A DNA stretch of 64,000 bases from Liopterus haemorrhoidalis (Eukaryota; Arthropoda; Insecta; Coleoptera; Dytiscidae): positions 11,286,980-11,350,979 of the forward strand of contig OZ020623.1 in assembly GCA_963971575.1 (NCBI GenBank). The letters run 5' to 3'. The position numbers and the translations under genes are program-made. The notes under the pieces are model-generated. The model was not told the origin of the DNA and did no database searches. It was given only the letters and a program-made list of their open reading frames with translations. Numbering within the stretch: the stretch's first letter is position 1; each line of letters opens with the position of its first letter. This document shows, piece by piece, positions 21,556 through 33,734 of the stretch.

Positions 21556-23835
21556 TCGCAGGAGGTAGTACCGCAAGTGACGTCTTCCCAGGTGACTACC
21601 CTGACAATGTACCCAGGCTAGTTCAAGTGCTGGGTTCCGTGTATACGTTCTCGGCTTGAAGAGCCACGTCGCCCTAGTGTCTGAAAGAGATATAGTTTGC
21701 CCAAGGGTTGTTCTAAATAAAAAGCAAGCAATGTGATTTTACTAGATTTATTTAACAAAGAAAGTATGAAACATAATGTAAAACTAAGCGAATAACAATA
21801 TAAAGGTGTTGTTACGTAAATTATTTCGTAACACAATATTTATATATTTTGAATATTGATACCAGTGCTGCCATCTATGTAGAACGTGTGAACTAACCGA
21901 TCTTTGGATCGATAAAATAGATTGCTTAGAAACAAAATGGCACTTTGTGCTGTTGACTCCAAGAGAAGCGGTCGATGTTTTATCTTATCTTGGATCATCC
22001 CTTCAACTGGCCGGATTTAATTCAACTAAAAGGCATAAATTGATCGAGATATAGTTCTTCCATCGACTGACATAAGCATTTTGTCATATTGAAGGCGTAT
22101 AACATCTAAACGCCGTTATTTTGGACCGGTAGGATCATTTGGAAACTGTTATTGTACCCTGCTGAGTACGTGAAAAGCATTTATAGAGCCGTTGTTTGTC
22201 TGGGAGACGAAATATTATTCCGTTGGAGTTATTTTGGGGCTAGCGGAGATACATCAGGCAATGTTTCACTGGAGCATCTGGAAGACTCAACCGTAGTTAT
22301 ATTTTATGCAAAATCGTTATCTAGAAGACGACTTGTATACAGATAAGTGTTTACCGAAAGTTTTAAGCTCATTTGTACGTGGTTATAGAACTTGTGACAC
22401 ACGTTTTTGGCGTGTATTTGTGTTTATTTTAGTGTAAACGAGTTATTTTTTTGTTTTGTTTGTTGCCACGTTCAAAAGACCTTAACTTTCAAAATAGATC
22501 TATGTAAGAGAGCTCTCAGGTTCTAATTTAAGTGTAATTAAGGTTAGTCTCTCCAAATACTGTCGTAGAGCCATTTTGTCAGTGAAATTTGAGTTACATT
22601 TCGGTTCGTGTTAGTACGATTTCGGTTTATTTGTACATTTGTTGTCCGTGGTTTAGAGTAATGAAGATATATTATTGTTCATTTGGGGAAGGAGGTAGTC
22701 TGACGTTAGTGTGTATCGTTCAGTTACGGGATATCGCATCAGTTCTCTCCCCAAGCGACCACTTTTATATCAGGGATACATCCGAAAGGATAGTGTTTGA
22801 TTTGCGAGCCGTACCTTTGGGTTACGTGCTATTTTGATTTGACGTTTCGAATATTTGTTTTGATTTCGATTCGTAAACGTCTTGTTTTGACACAATCGTG
22901 GATTGTTCGTTACGATTTGGTACCTACCATTGCAACCTGTGCGTTTCGCATCCCGGCGTGCGGTTAAATTAGCCGAGTGGCTAGGGTGTAAATAAAGGTC
23001 TCATTTTATGAACCTTCGTCGTAGATAATAGTACTTGTATGCTTACATTCCGGCATCACAGTTAAAACAGCCTATTGGTTAGGAATTGTACCATTTCACT
23101 TGTCGTAATGACAGTTAAACTTTGTTTGTTATTTTTGGGTCATTAGATATTTCGATTAGAATTTAAGTTCAGAATTGATCTGATGTAGTTTAGGTTAAGA
23201 CTCCGGTCTTATTAATTGACAATTTTTGTTACCACATTATTTAGATAGATCGAGACGTAGTCTCGAATTGTTTGACAATATTGATTAATATTTATTGCAT
23301 TATTTGTGAATTGATTCAGTATTCGTGTGTTTAGACTTTCCACTCTGGAAAGCCTAATCTGTTTAACTTCGAGTTCATTTATTAAATCTCACATTTTCTT
23401 TATTTTTTTTATGGAAATTTGTGATGTACGATACTCTTTAATAAAGATTACTTTATATCATATTTGTCGAGTATTGCTTGTTAGTCCTTTTGAGTCACAA
23501 TCTTGATTTGGGGATAATTGGTAAGAACTACTTCTACTAGAAAAAGATTTAAGTTTATCTCCGGTTTAGTGACGTCAATCTAAACTTATGGCGCCCTTAT
23601 AAATAAATATAGACTGTTAAAATTTCATCTCCCAGTCCTTGAGAATAGAATCTCTAACTTTACCCAGCTAGTCGCTAACCGGTCTAGTGAATGCGTTTTT
23701 GGTGGAACCTCCTATTTTGGATAACGCTTTACTTGCCAGATCAACTAACATCTACTTGATCATTTTAGTTATTGTTGATTTTGATTGATTTTTATTTTAT
23801 TTTATCGTCTAAATTTGTTACAGTGTATAGTAAAG
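21556..23835. other. Unclassified insert, possible LTR remnant
   Basis: About 2.3 kb with more balanced base composition than its surroundings, lying inside mar-2. No reading frame above 90 codons and no family motif. Weak LTR-like signs: TGTTACG at 21812, AATAAAGG at 22990, and TGGCGCCC at 23588, a string common in retroelement primer-binding sites. No second LTR copy is present in the window, so this remains open. Confidence 0.3.
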
Positions 23836-24609
23836 TAAGGAGTATGACTAGGAGTCGAGAAAGGACGGCGAGCGTCGTTGCGGTGTCCGTCGTGGACGTT
23901 GTAGTGAAGTTGAGTGAATGGTGGCAGCGCCAGAATGGTTAAGGTGGCAGCGCCGAGGTAAGTGGCGATGCGTGGGTTGTAGGCGATAGAGCCGATGCGA
24001 AGTAGGTAGTCCGTGGTGGACATTGTACGTGGGGCTAGCGTAGCGCTCACGCACGGTAGATAGATGCGATGTATGAATAGTTCTTGTAGTGCCGGAGAAA
24101 GGCAATGTGCGGCGGTGATGCCGTGAAAGGCGTATCGTCGGAACGGGGCCGTAGCGCCGTTTAATATGAAAGAATATCGGGAGCGAGGGCGCATCTTGCC
24201 GTATAGCGAGATGGGCTAGGGTCCCTTGCCAAATAGCGAGGGGAAGCATCGATGGTTATACCGGACCTAGCCGTATAGCGAGGTGGGTGAGGATACCTTG
24301 CCACATAGCGAGGCGAAGCGTGGAGTTCCTGCCAAATAGCGAGATCCTTGCCAAGAAGCGAAGCGAAGCGATGATTCTTGCCTTATAGCGAGATCCTTGC
24401 CGAGTAGCGAGGCGAAGCGTTGATGAGTGTTTAAATTCTTTTTAGCAGGTCTCCTGCCCCATAGCGAGAGTATTGAAGTGAAGGCGTCTTCGTAGGAACT
24501 GATGATGAGTGATGTCTTCGTAGTGGCGACTGTGAGAACAGTGGTTTGCGCTTGAAATTCGTGTTTCTTATATACGTTTCGTTCTGGATTGAGGGAATGT
24601 AATTTTAGT
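23836..24609. other. GC-rich block with TAGCGAG repeats
   Basis: Markedly GC-rich for this window, opening with ATGACTAGGAGTCGAGAAAG. It includes a cluster of degenerate direct repeats (24195-24468). Overlapping open frames on the minus strand reflect base composition; none resembles a known protein. Confidence 0.4.
24195..24468 (+). repeat. Nine TTGCC-N3-TAGCGAG direct repeats
   Basis: Units at about 24195, 24224, 24266, 24296, 24328, 24346, 24377, 24395 and 24453. Core CCTTGCCAAATAGCGAG, four of them extended with GCGAAGCG. Spacing is irregular (about 18-58 bp), so this is not a simple tandem satellite. Confidence 0.8.
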
Positions 24610-24617
24610 GGAATAGG

Positions 24618-25726
24618 TAGAGCCCTGCAAGTCCGCGGGTATCCGCGGATTATCCGCGGATATCCGCAACTTTACTGCGGATGCGGATAAATTATCATTT
24701 AAAGCATGCGGATGCGGATCGGATGCGGATTAAATGTCATATCCGCTTATCCGCAATATCCGCGTGAACATTAAATCTTCGGTTACTTTCGGAAAAACAA
24801 GCAATTGTGTTCTGACTACTTAGTCCTCGGTTATTTTCGGTCGTCTGTATATACATGATATTTTGTAGCATTCAATCTCACTTTATGTTATTTTTATTAA
24901 GACAATTGTCCATGATCAAGACTGAGTTGAGACAATCAACTTAACTTTCTTTTTATTATTGAATATATTATAGAAAATAATATTTAGGACAAAAGTTTCC
25001 TGGTACACTTTCGACCTACCTCTGCTCTAATTCTGGCTTTTAAATCTGATAGAGGTTTTTATTTACATAAAACTGATTAGTAAGTTTTATTTAAATACCA
25101 AAATTTAACTACATAATTTTTTCTCGAAAATTTTATTATGTAACCTGCCAATTTTTTTATACTACCCGAAGTAAAAAGTCTTGCAGATCCCAAAAATTTG
25201 AAAAATGACACATGTTGCTATTTGAAAAAGTTGCAACGCCTAACTTATGCGCGAAATGGCGCAAGAGAATTACTTGATCCTAAAAATATGAAGCACCTTC
25301 TATCAAGTAACTTTTCTGATTTTTTTTTTAAAATTCAGTATTAAAAAAAGCAGCACTCCACTTACTCCCTACGAAAAAGAACGCTTAGGCCTCCCGAAAT
25401 TGTTATCTCTCTCTAGATTTAAATAAGTTATTAGCGCATCTAGGCCTTAAAACTTTTGGGGTCCCTTAGGTTAGGTTAGTAATAAATAAGCTGGTAAATC
25501 CAAAAATTTCCAGTAGCTTTTTAGAGCAGAGGTTACCTAAACAGGCGATATATGTTAGTTCTTTCCAAACTGACAGCAAAACCTGTAGTGCGGATATTTT
25601 TGCGGATGCGGATCGGATGCGGATTTGTTATTTACAAAAGCTGCGGATGCGGATCGGATGCGGATCATGGATGTGCGGATACGGATCGGATGCGGATACA
25701 GAAAAGCTTATCCGCGCAGGGCTCTA
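24618..25726. mobile_element. hAT element with GCGGAT subterminal repeats
   Basis: Termini TAGAGCCCTGC / GCAGGGCTCTA and 8-bp flanks GGAATAGG (24610-24617) and GGAATGGG (25727-25734), a near-perfect duplication typical of hAT. Both subterminal regions hold many copies of GCGGAT and TATCCGC, probable transposase-binding repeats. The 1.1-kb interior has no intact frame. Confidence 0.9.
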
Positions 25727-26048
25727 GGAATGGGTAACTAGGCCACGCCCAGTTATGCGAAAATGAACCCTATTATTAATAAATATTCTAAATATGAATT
25801 TAGGGATGATTTACGGGTTGCTATCGATAGATAATCTCTCGGTGAATCCAATGATGGGTGATAGCACGCAGTACGACCCATAGGACGCGAGATATCAGCA
25901 ATAATACGATGTTTATGGGGACTCTGCACATTCGATGTCAACTAATAAATATTGGACAGCTGAATGTAAATACAGTCGTAAGAGCATTTTTGATGATGCG
26001 CGTCCAGACCAAAAGTCCAAATGAGCGCCCAAAAGAGGTCACCTAGAA

Positions 26049-26920
26049 ATGGTCGATAAAATCCATGGAATGATAATCGATGATCAACGAGTGACTAAGC
26101 GCGAGATAGCTAAGGCTGCGGGTATCTCAACCAAACGGGTGCTCAACATTTTACAGGAATATTTGGGAATCAGCTCTCTTCCAGATGGGTGTCGCATTTG
26201 CTATCAGTCGGCAACAAACGCGATCGTCTGACCATTTCGAAGGAATCTTTGGCGATGTTCAACCGCGATAAGAAGGACTTTTTGCGCCGTTTCGTAACCG
26301 TGGACGAAACATGGATCCATCAAAACACACTAAAGACCAAGGAACAGTCGGAACAGTGGACTGCTCTTGGCGAATTGAAGCCGAAGAAGGCCAAGGTGTG
26401 TCTGTCAGCCAACAAAGTCATGGCCACAATTTTTTGGGATGCGCACGGTATCATTCACATCGACTACCTCGAAAAGGGCAAAAAAATCATTGGCATATAT
26501 TATGTAGAACTGTTGGACCGATTGGACGGCGATTTGAAGCGAAAGCGGCCGCATTTGGCGAAGAAAAAAGTGCTGTTCCACCAGGACAACGTACCAATCC
26601 ATAAATGCGCAGTCGCAATGGCAAACCTCCATGAATTGCGCTACGAATTGGTTCCTCATCCAACATATCCGCCAGATTTGACCCCCTGCGACAATTATTT
26701 ATTTCCAAACTTGAAGAAATGGCTCGGTAGTAAGAGATTTGGATCGAATGAGCAAGTTACCGCTGTGTTCTCAGAGTTCTATTTTAAGGGCTTCGAGAAA
26801 TCGTATTATTCGGAGGTCACCGAAAAATTGGAGTATCGTTGGACGAAGTGTATAGTTCTAAAAGGAGACTATGTTGGAAATAAATTGAGTTTTGCCGAAA
26901 AAGTTTTGTTTTCTTGGTAA
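26049..26920 (+). pseudogene. mar-2 transposase, catalytic domain open
   Basis: Cut-and-paste transposase. The DNA-binding part (VDKIHGMIIDDQRVTKREIA) is in a different frame from the 243-codon catalytic stretch (26189-26920) because of a short deletion near 26175. In the latter, D39 (TVDETWIH), D133 (FHQDNVPIH) and D168 (DLTPCDNYLF) give the DD34D spacing exactly. Upstream, 25905-26046 has further breaks. The methionine at 26189 is internal. The catalytic core looks complete but cannot be made as one protein from this copy. Confidence 0.9.
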
Positions 26921-26989
26921 GGCCGATTACTTTTCAAAGCTCCTCGTATATTGGGGATTTATTAAAGAAGAAGAAAAAAGTTATTTAGA

Positions 26990-27060
26990 CCAATGATTAT
27001 CAACCGGTGTCCACGACACAAAAGTGTAGCACACAATTTGTTGTGGTGGTACGAGATTTA
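26990..27060 (+). repeat. Possible hAT terminus
   Basis: CAATGATTATCAACCGGTG is close to the frequent hAT start CAGTGGTTCTCAACCGGTG. No partner end found. Confidence 0.35.
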
Positions 27061-27063
27061 ATA

Positions 27064-27974
27064 AAAATGATGTGAAGTGGGAATTTTTACACATTTCAGG
27101 GTTTTGTAGATATTTAATAAGTGTAAGAAGCCAACAGAATGCTTGATGTCTAAAGATATTTTTTGATAAAAAGTTTATTGATAGTCATTTTTAGGGTTTT
27201 GCAGATATGACCAAAAAATCCTTATACCGTCATTTTGTCGTCTGTCTGTCTGTCTGTTTGTCTGTTCGGTAAAAATTGCAGCCAAACAGCTAAACCTAGA
27301 GAGTTGAAATTTGGCATGCTTATACAACTCTTTGACCCGCACAGAGGAAAAATACTAAAACATCTAAAAAACATATCCCCCTAAAAATATAAACAAAAAC
27401 GTGCTCATCGAAAACAAAAATATTTTTTTTAAATTCTGAGTAGGGTATCAAATGAAAGCCCTTAGTACGTGGATTAACGATCAAATTTTTATTTTTGCAA
27501 AATAAATTATTTTGATGCGATTTTTGCCAAAATTGTGCAAAAAAAAAATTGTCCCACACCCTGTAGCCCAGATGGTTTAACTAAAAATCTAAAAAAATTC
27601 AGATTATCAGATTATGTTTTCGGAAAATAACGCATTTTTTGGTTCACAAAGTACAAAAGTTATACCAATGTAAGACACCCACATGCATGTCGTAAGCTAA
27701 AATTCGCTGGAAACGAAGGGTTTCGAGTACGGAGTGAATTTTATTTTTCAGTTTTTTTTTTTTCATTTTTATTATGTAATTTTTAAGAGCGTAAATTTAA
27801 TAACCAGTCTTATTATATGACTAACAGACGATAAATTATTTTAAAAATATCGTTCATTTTGCCGTGATTACTACAAAGTAAAATTTGTCCTACACATTCA
27901 GCATGCCGCCTTCACTTATTATATACCTGCGAAACCCTGAAATGTGTGAATATTCACACTTCACATCAATTTTT
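27064..27974 (+). mobile_element. tRNA-cassette element TCE-D (subfamily I)
   Basis: Forward copy with TCTG microsatellite 27239-27268 and the subfamily I tail and hairpin near 27940-27968. The left flank (27064-27190) is a separate TCE hairpin end in inverted orientation, as at TCE-A. The cassette (27681-27740) is worn: GTCGTAAGC ... GAAGGGTTTCGAG keeps the B-box side but has lost the A box. Confidence 0.7.
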
Positions 27975-28735
27975 ATTATTCGTTATTAGAGTACTACGAG
28001 CTTCCATTTTATTTATTTTTTTTAAATTAAATTTCAGCACAAAAATTTAAATTAAAAAAACCCAGTGATTTTTTCTACGTTTTGAAAGTTACCTCTTCGT
28101 ATGAATATGTAATTGTTTATTGGTTCTCTATCACTGAATCAGTTTCGTGAACTATAAATCCACTATATTGTAATGTCGTATAGTTTTGGGCTTAAATATG
28201 GCACCAAAGCCTTTAAATTTTTTTTCTCCTTCAACAATTGTTAACCCAATCTAACCCAAATCAAAGGTTGATTATTCGAAGGTTCATTACTATACCTAAC
28301 ATTAACAAAATTCATCCGAGATCATACCAACCCTCAAAATGTAAATTTAATAATTGATTTCAACAGTCGTCAAGTTGGTAGTCCTGCATGCATAATCACA
28401 TTCCACCTTCTGCCTTAATTATTGTTTATTATCGACTGTCCTTTGTATCGTGGACAAGAAACTACCTGTGGCATTATTAGACTACGATGTCACGGATTGA
28501 TTGTGGCGCCATCCTATACAAACAACGGATAATGTATTAATTACAACCTTGCTTTATTGCATAGGTGATAATTAAGGTATTGTAGCTCATACAGAGTGCC
28601 ATATTGTATAATAAACATGTTAATAGGATACAAAATTTTGAAAGATACAAAAGTAATCTTAAGAGTATTTTAGGTCGAATGTCCCTGAAAATGAGCATTT
28701 TTTTCTTGTCTCGTGACCTGGGGAGAAGGCCAGGT
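27975..28735. other. No recognisable feature
   Basis: AT-rich, no coding motif or repeat identified. Confidence 0.45.
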
Positions 28736-28782
28736 CAATAAGTCCTTATAAAACAATAGAAAAACACATTATTTTGGGTTGA

Positions 28783-28945
28783 TTCATTTTTGTTTCTCAA
28801 CATAGTCTCCTTTTAGCTCGATACACTTCGGCCAGCATTTCTCCAACTTTTTCAACCCATCCAAAAAGTAATATTCCGGCAGGCCTTCAAAATAGGCATC
28901 TTTTTCGACGATGACCTCCTCGTTCGACATGAATCTTGTAATCTT
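28783..28945 (-). pseudogene. Mariner transposase C-terminal fragment
   Basis: Minus strand: SNEEVIVEKDAYFEGLPEYY then KKLEKCWPKCIELKGDYVEK. This is the C-terminal signature of the mar-2 type, from a related subfamily also represented at 35055. Confidence 0.75.
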
Positions 28946-30272
28946 ATCTAAAGAAAATTTAAACATTTTTTTTTTGTAAATCCACCAAATTAATCTTCAA
29001 TAATTATTAATTTAAATGACAGTGGTAGTGACACAAACTCTGATAGTGATATAAACCAGCGTTTCTCAACCGGGGAGCCGTGAAAGCTTCGTCGGGGGGC
29101 CGCGAAGTAATATAAAATAGCATGAAATTATAATAGAAAAACGTTAAATTTTGCAAGATATATTCATAAATATATGACATTTATATTCATTAAAATATAC
29201 CTTTTAAACTTAAATAAAATAAATTATACTTATTTTGACAACTAATTTAAACTAATTAAAACGGTTCGCGTTGAAGGTATTTTAAGTACTTTCAAGTAGG
29301 TACGACTTGAACTTGCAATATTTTTTGTTATGCTCCGAGCTAAAGAGTAAGGATGCGAAAGTGTTCAAAATGGAAAGCAACTTGGAACAATGGAACACTT
29401 GTAAATAAAAATACTTGCAAGCCATTATAGGTAATCGTAACAGATATTAAAAACATGTTTATGTAAAATTTAACGTTATACCTCATCTTCAATAATAAAA
29501 AATAGTGTATTGGGGCCGGTAGTTCAATTTCAACCACCTGCATACTATTGATAAAATGTTAATATATGTGTTTATTCTCATAAAGAATTATTTTAAGCAA
29601 TTCTGTTCCTTACATATTAATTGTTAATGACTATATTCCTTAATGAGCTTTATCAGGATTAGCCATCTTGATAAGTAGTGATACGTGATTTTTGCAAGTG
29701 GCGTCTTCATTTTTTTCTGACGTTTTTAGTTATTTTTAAGTGATAAAAGTGCATAAAATACTTGAAATAGTGTGTTATAGTGTGGACTTTAGAGTTTGGA
29801 CTTTATGCAGACCAAAATTGGAGCGACTGGAAAGGTATTTGTAGAAATTTTTGTTAATTTTGATAATGTAAGTCATTGTTATGTAGAATGTGCTTCTATA
29901 GACAATATAGAAACACATACATGCATACACTATCGGCTATAACTAGAGAAACAAAACTATTTTTTAAATCATTTTCATAAATCCCGATTATTGACTAAAT
30001 GAATATTGAATTATATTGGTGTAGCAGCAACAATTGATAAGTTAGAACCTGCTCTTAAATATATTTGTTGTACTGGTACAATCCTTTTTTTTTGCTCTTC
30101 ACTTGGTTCTGGAAGGTAAGGACCTTTTTTAAAAAAAACATAGGTTGACCCGTGGGCCCGTAAATCAAAAATGTCTTGGCCCCGGCGAAGGCTTAGTCCG
30201 CCACTGGCCCTAGCTCCCGATCTTGTCCCGGTTTAGAGTTTCTTAATTATTGTAAGCCTATATATATATATA

Positions 30273-31928
30273 TATTAATAAAAAAGGTATTTTATGAATA
30301 ATAAGACAGGATTTTATTGATCAACTAATACGTCTCGCACATCATATGATATATTTTATATTATTCTATTTACATAAAACAATATGCCTTAGCAACGATT
30401 TAGCACCCCACGATCGTTAATAAGGATAAATGTCGCATAATTATATTTTCGCTAACACGGCCAGACTGACATGCGGAACGTTCTCGGGACGCAACTGCAT
30501 TTTTCACACCATTAACAGCATTGTTGTTATCAGCAACAGCAGCCTGCATATCACCAGTGGTCTGCTCCATACCAACAACAGCATTCTGCATCTTGCATAC
30601 CAGTGACAGCAACCTGCATACCAGGATCTCCATTCTTGAGCTGGTCCACCATTTATCTTCTACTGCATCTTGAAAGTTTTCACCTAATTCATAATCTGTA
30701 AATAGAGCAATTTGGGCGCAGAATTGATCTTTCACAAAATCAACCATGCACCAATATCAATTAGTTAAAATAAATATTTGCTTACAACAAAACCTTCCAA
30801 TAGCAGAGTATAAATCGTGATCTGAAAGTTTAGAGACTTTTGTTATCATTTCATTTCTCTATCACGAACTCAGTGACTAGATCAACAAGCTCAGATACTC
30901 AGTAACTATCTATTAGTTTCCTTCATTACAGATTGTCTACAGTACAACAAGCTCAGAGACCGTTTATTTGTTTCTGCACACACAGTGCTTTATCATCAAC
31001 ATCATCAGCCCGTCGCCATAGCTCACCATCTGCCACCATGGTTACAGAGCTATTACCGGACTGATGCCACTAGCAGCGGCATGTCTTGCGGTACTCGACA
31101 ACCTTTTCTCTCAACTCATTAGCAATTACATTTATCAGTTTATTCTGCCAATCCGATCCCAGTGATCTGTCATTTATCTTTTCCAATAAACGCTCAAATT
31201 CAAAACTAAAATCTCGAAACTCAGATCTTAATTATCAAATCTCAAACATCAAATCTCAAATCTAGTTTTTACTCATTATGGCTAACACGTGCCATATGAT
31301 TTAACCAAAATAACCTCTTACCTCTTACCATTGTCGTCAACAATCTAATTAGTTACCTTCATACAATGTGTTTGTTAATAACAAAGCAACGCTCGTTCAT
31401 CCTGACAATTTTTAGGGATCTTTGTTAAGATTCTGCATTTTTCAAACAAATGTCACATTTCATATTTATTCCAATAAGTGTCATTTCCTTAGAAACCACT
31501 TGAAATAATTTTTGACAAAATAACTTGCAATTTGCCAATTTATTATCTAGTTCATAATTCATACTACCTTTATATGATTCTCAATCGTCACCTTTAACTT
31601 AAACCTTTACATTAGCCTTTGCAATATTATACGACAATTTCTTTACACCAATGTATTGTTGCATTAAAAAAATATTTTTAATATTGCACTTATAGTCTTC
31701 TATTTTAATTTTCTTGTGGGTGATAGGCCAATCCCACTTCTGATATTAATAAAAAAGGTATTTTATGAATAATAAGACATGATTTTATTGATCAACTAAT
31801 ACGTCTCGCACATCATATGATATATTTTATATTATTCTATTTACATAAAACAATATGCCTTAGCAACGATATAGCACCCCACGATCGTTAATAAGGATAA
31901 ATGTCGCATAATTATATTTTCGCTAACA
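30273..31928 (-). mobile_element. Small LTR element (TRIM-like)
   Basis: Two 185-bp direct repeats (30273-30457 and 31744-31928) differ at about two positions and enclose 1.29 kb. On the minus strand each repeat starts TGTTAGCG. Just inside the minus-strand 5' repeat is TCAGAAGTGGGATTGG, which may be a primer-binding region like that of some copia elements. No polymerase or integrase is encoded and no clear polypurine tract is seen. It sits in the TA-rich run of hAT copy 1 and is absent from copy 2. Confidence 0.7.
30400..30747 (-). CDS. Hypothetical frame in the LTR element
   Basis: 115 codons from MVDFVKDQFCAQIALFTDYE, ending inside the 3' repeat. It has an alternating region rich in A, V, N and M (GMEQTTGDMQAAVADNN). 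No recognised domain. It could be a remnant of gag-like coding sequence, or chance. Confidence 0.25.
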   Translation of the reverse strand: MVDFVKDQFCAQIALFTDYELGENFQDAVEDKWWTSSRMEILVCRLLSLVCKMQNAVVGMEQTTGDMQAAVADNNNAVNGVKNAVASRERSACQSGRVSENIIMRHLSLLTIVGC

Positions 31929-32016
31929 TATATATATATATATATATATATATGTTAGCGAAAATATACATAGGCTTACATAGGCGTTACATATACATAG
32001 GCTTACCATATTATGG

Positions 32017-32052
<36 letters not shown>

Positions 32053-32057
32053 TACAC

Positions 32058-32140
<83 letters not shown>
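31929..32140. repeat. TA and CA simple repeats
   Basis: TA runs at 31929-31955, 32018-32040 and 32065-32138 with a CA stretch at 32040-32060; includes an inverted scrap TGTTAGCGAAAATATA of the LTR end at 31953. Confidence 0.85.
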
Positions 32141-32141
<1 letters not shown>

Positions 32142-32205
32142 GGGCCGCAGACAATATTTAAGTTATTTTGGGGGGTCCCATGCCAGAAAAGGTTGAGAAA
32201 CACTG

Positions 32206-33734
32206 ATATAAACAATGATAATATTGATAATGATTAATATTTCAATAATTTCAAATTACCATAAATTGACAAGTTCAAAAAAAAAAGATTGTTGTTTGTG
32301 CAAATTTGAAGTATTTAATATAGATTATAAAGGCTTTAAAACAAAACGATTTTTAAACATGCCTATATTTATAATTCAAATATAGCCAGTCCTAAGACTG
32401 ATAAAAATGTGAAGGAATGTCATGTGAGTATATACTGTTTATTCTAAATAGCATATAAGAAATCACGTTTATTTTAAATAATTATTATGGTCCTGGCAAC
32501 TATTTTTAACAGAGCCATAAATTCAGCAGGTATAGTGGTTATACTGTCAGTCATTATTGGAATCAGCAAGTGAAAGCGGCCATTTCATTTTGGAAATACT
32601 ATAACTTAATTAGATACACCAAAGCTATGACGTAGTATTGTTATCAAACACTTTAACATGTTGACGAATTTCCTTGGCCTATATTTTTCACCCTATTTAA
32701 AACCATATTTTACGTTTCTCTCCCCATATATCAAAATTCAATAGAGTATCAAAGTCTTTTGATATAAACAGGACACCCCCAATCCATCTTAACACGCCTA
32801 AACCAAAAGTGATACTGAAAACAGTATTAAATAAAAGAAATACAGTTGACAAACAAAACAAGAATCGAATATGAAATACAATCATATCAAAAAGAAATAT
32901 GATGACAGATATTTGGAAAGAAAAAATCAGAGCTTCATATATTCAATTTGAAAAAAAAAGAAAATATATTCTCAAACATTTCGGCATTGCTATAGTTGTT
33001 ATAATACAAGGTGTCTCAAAATCAGTGCCGAATTAAGGACGTAGTAGGCTCATGTACTACAAGTGATAAAGGGCCCTTCAAAAATTACGAATAATTATAT
33101 TGTCATGTGGGTGGTTAGATAGAAATAAAACTCCTGGTTTTAATAATACAATTTATTAAATATTTATCAAATTTACAGTGTTATTGTTTGATTGAATCCA
33201 TTCATGGAGTTGGGGAAGTCTTCAGTCTACAGTGACTGTATAAGGACAGTGTGGCCATACGATGGTCTCATTTTCTATTGGTCGAGCTGAAGTCCGCCAT
33301 ATTTCTTCCAACTTTGTTACAGATTATATATGGTTTACATGTGTTTAGCTTATGTTTCAACAGATTTAAGTGATATTTTCAAATAATATACGTATATTTA
33401 GACGTTTAATAGTGAATATTGTTGTGTTTGTGATGAGTAATGAGTAATGTAGATAATGTAAACTGTGCACATATTTTAAATTGTCACAAATTAAAATTAA
33501 AAATAATGAAACGTTTTGTTATGTTTAGGTTTAAAATTTCTGGGAAAAAAAGGTTAAATGAACATAAAAAAACATTATGCCAGTAAATCAATGGATGGCT
33601 TCACAATTATAAGAAGTATTTACTTTCATTAATTTTAATGTTATTCCATGCTGATTTCATTTTGACCATAATTTTAGTTGAATAAATGCATAACTGATAA
33701 TATATACATCAGTTTTCTTTATTAATATATCATT
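32206..33734. other. No gene; isolated terminus-like sequence
   Basis: AT-rich non-coding DNA. At 33006-33024 TACAAGGTGTCTCAAAATC matches the start of the DD41D terminus, then diverges. Confidence 0.4.

Larger units (their letters stand above)
20314..26948 (+). mobile_element. mar-2 mariner, halves separated by 5.3 kb
   Basis: Left terminus TACGAGGGGCGATTGG at 20314, right terminus CAAAGCTCCTCGTA ending 26948, with inverted inner sequence AAAGTAATCGGCC / GGCCGATTACTTTTC and TA at both ends. The transposase starts at 20497 (MNKIEYRAVIRHLFLKKK), breaks at about 20572 after ATCAACACC, and resumes at about 25904 with CGATGTTTATGGGG, adjacent codons in copy 6067-8146. The intervening 5.3 kb is therefore inserted DNA: a CAATAGGGG element, unclassified sequence and a hAT. 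Confidence 0.85.
29057..32205. mobile_element. hAT element, copy 1 (LTR element inside)
   Basis: Starts CAGCGTTTCTCAACC and ends GGTTGAGAAACACTG; flanked by exact 8-bp duplications ATATAAAC (29049-29056 and 32206-32213). Outer parts match copy 2 (58077-60577). Around 29690-29840 both copies keep a possible promoter/leader and a short start MQTKIGATGK followed by GTATTTG, perhaps the first exon of the lost transposase. Non-autonomous. Confidence 0.9.

Noticed and set aside
22970..23000. tRNA A-box-like TTAGCCGAGTGGCTAGGG
   Set aside because: No B box at suitable distance and no acceptor pairing; kept out as an isolated match.
23583..23610. Primer-binding site TGGCGCCC
   Set aside because: Only eight bases match, there is no second LTR in the window and no gag/pol sequence follows; mentioned as a hint only.
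23802..24249. Two overlapping minus-strand frames of about 130 codons
   Set aside because: They overlap in different frames, lack known motifs and reflect the GC-rich composition.
24195..24468. CRISPR-like array
   Set aside because: Repeat length and spacing are irregular, spacers contain further repeat parts, and the context is eukaryotic.
26990..27060. A complete hAT element starting at 26990
   Set aside because: Start resembles a hAT terminus but no matching end or 8-bp duplication could be found before TCE-D.
31901..32237. Frames of Tyr-Ile repeats
   Set aside because: Translation of TA simple repeats.
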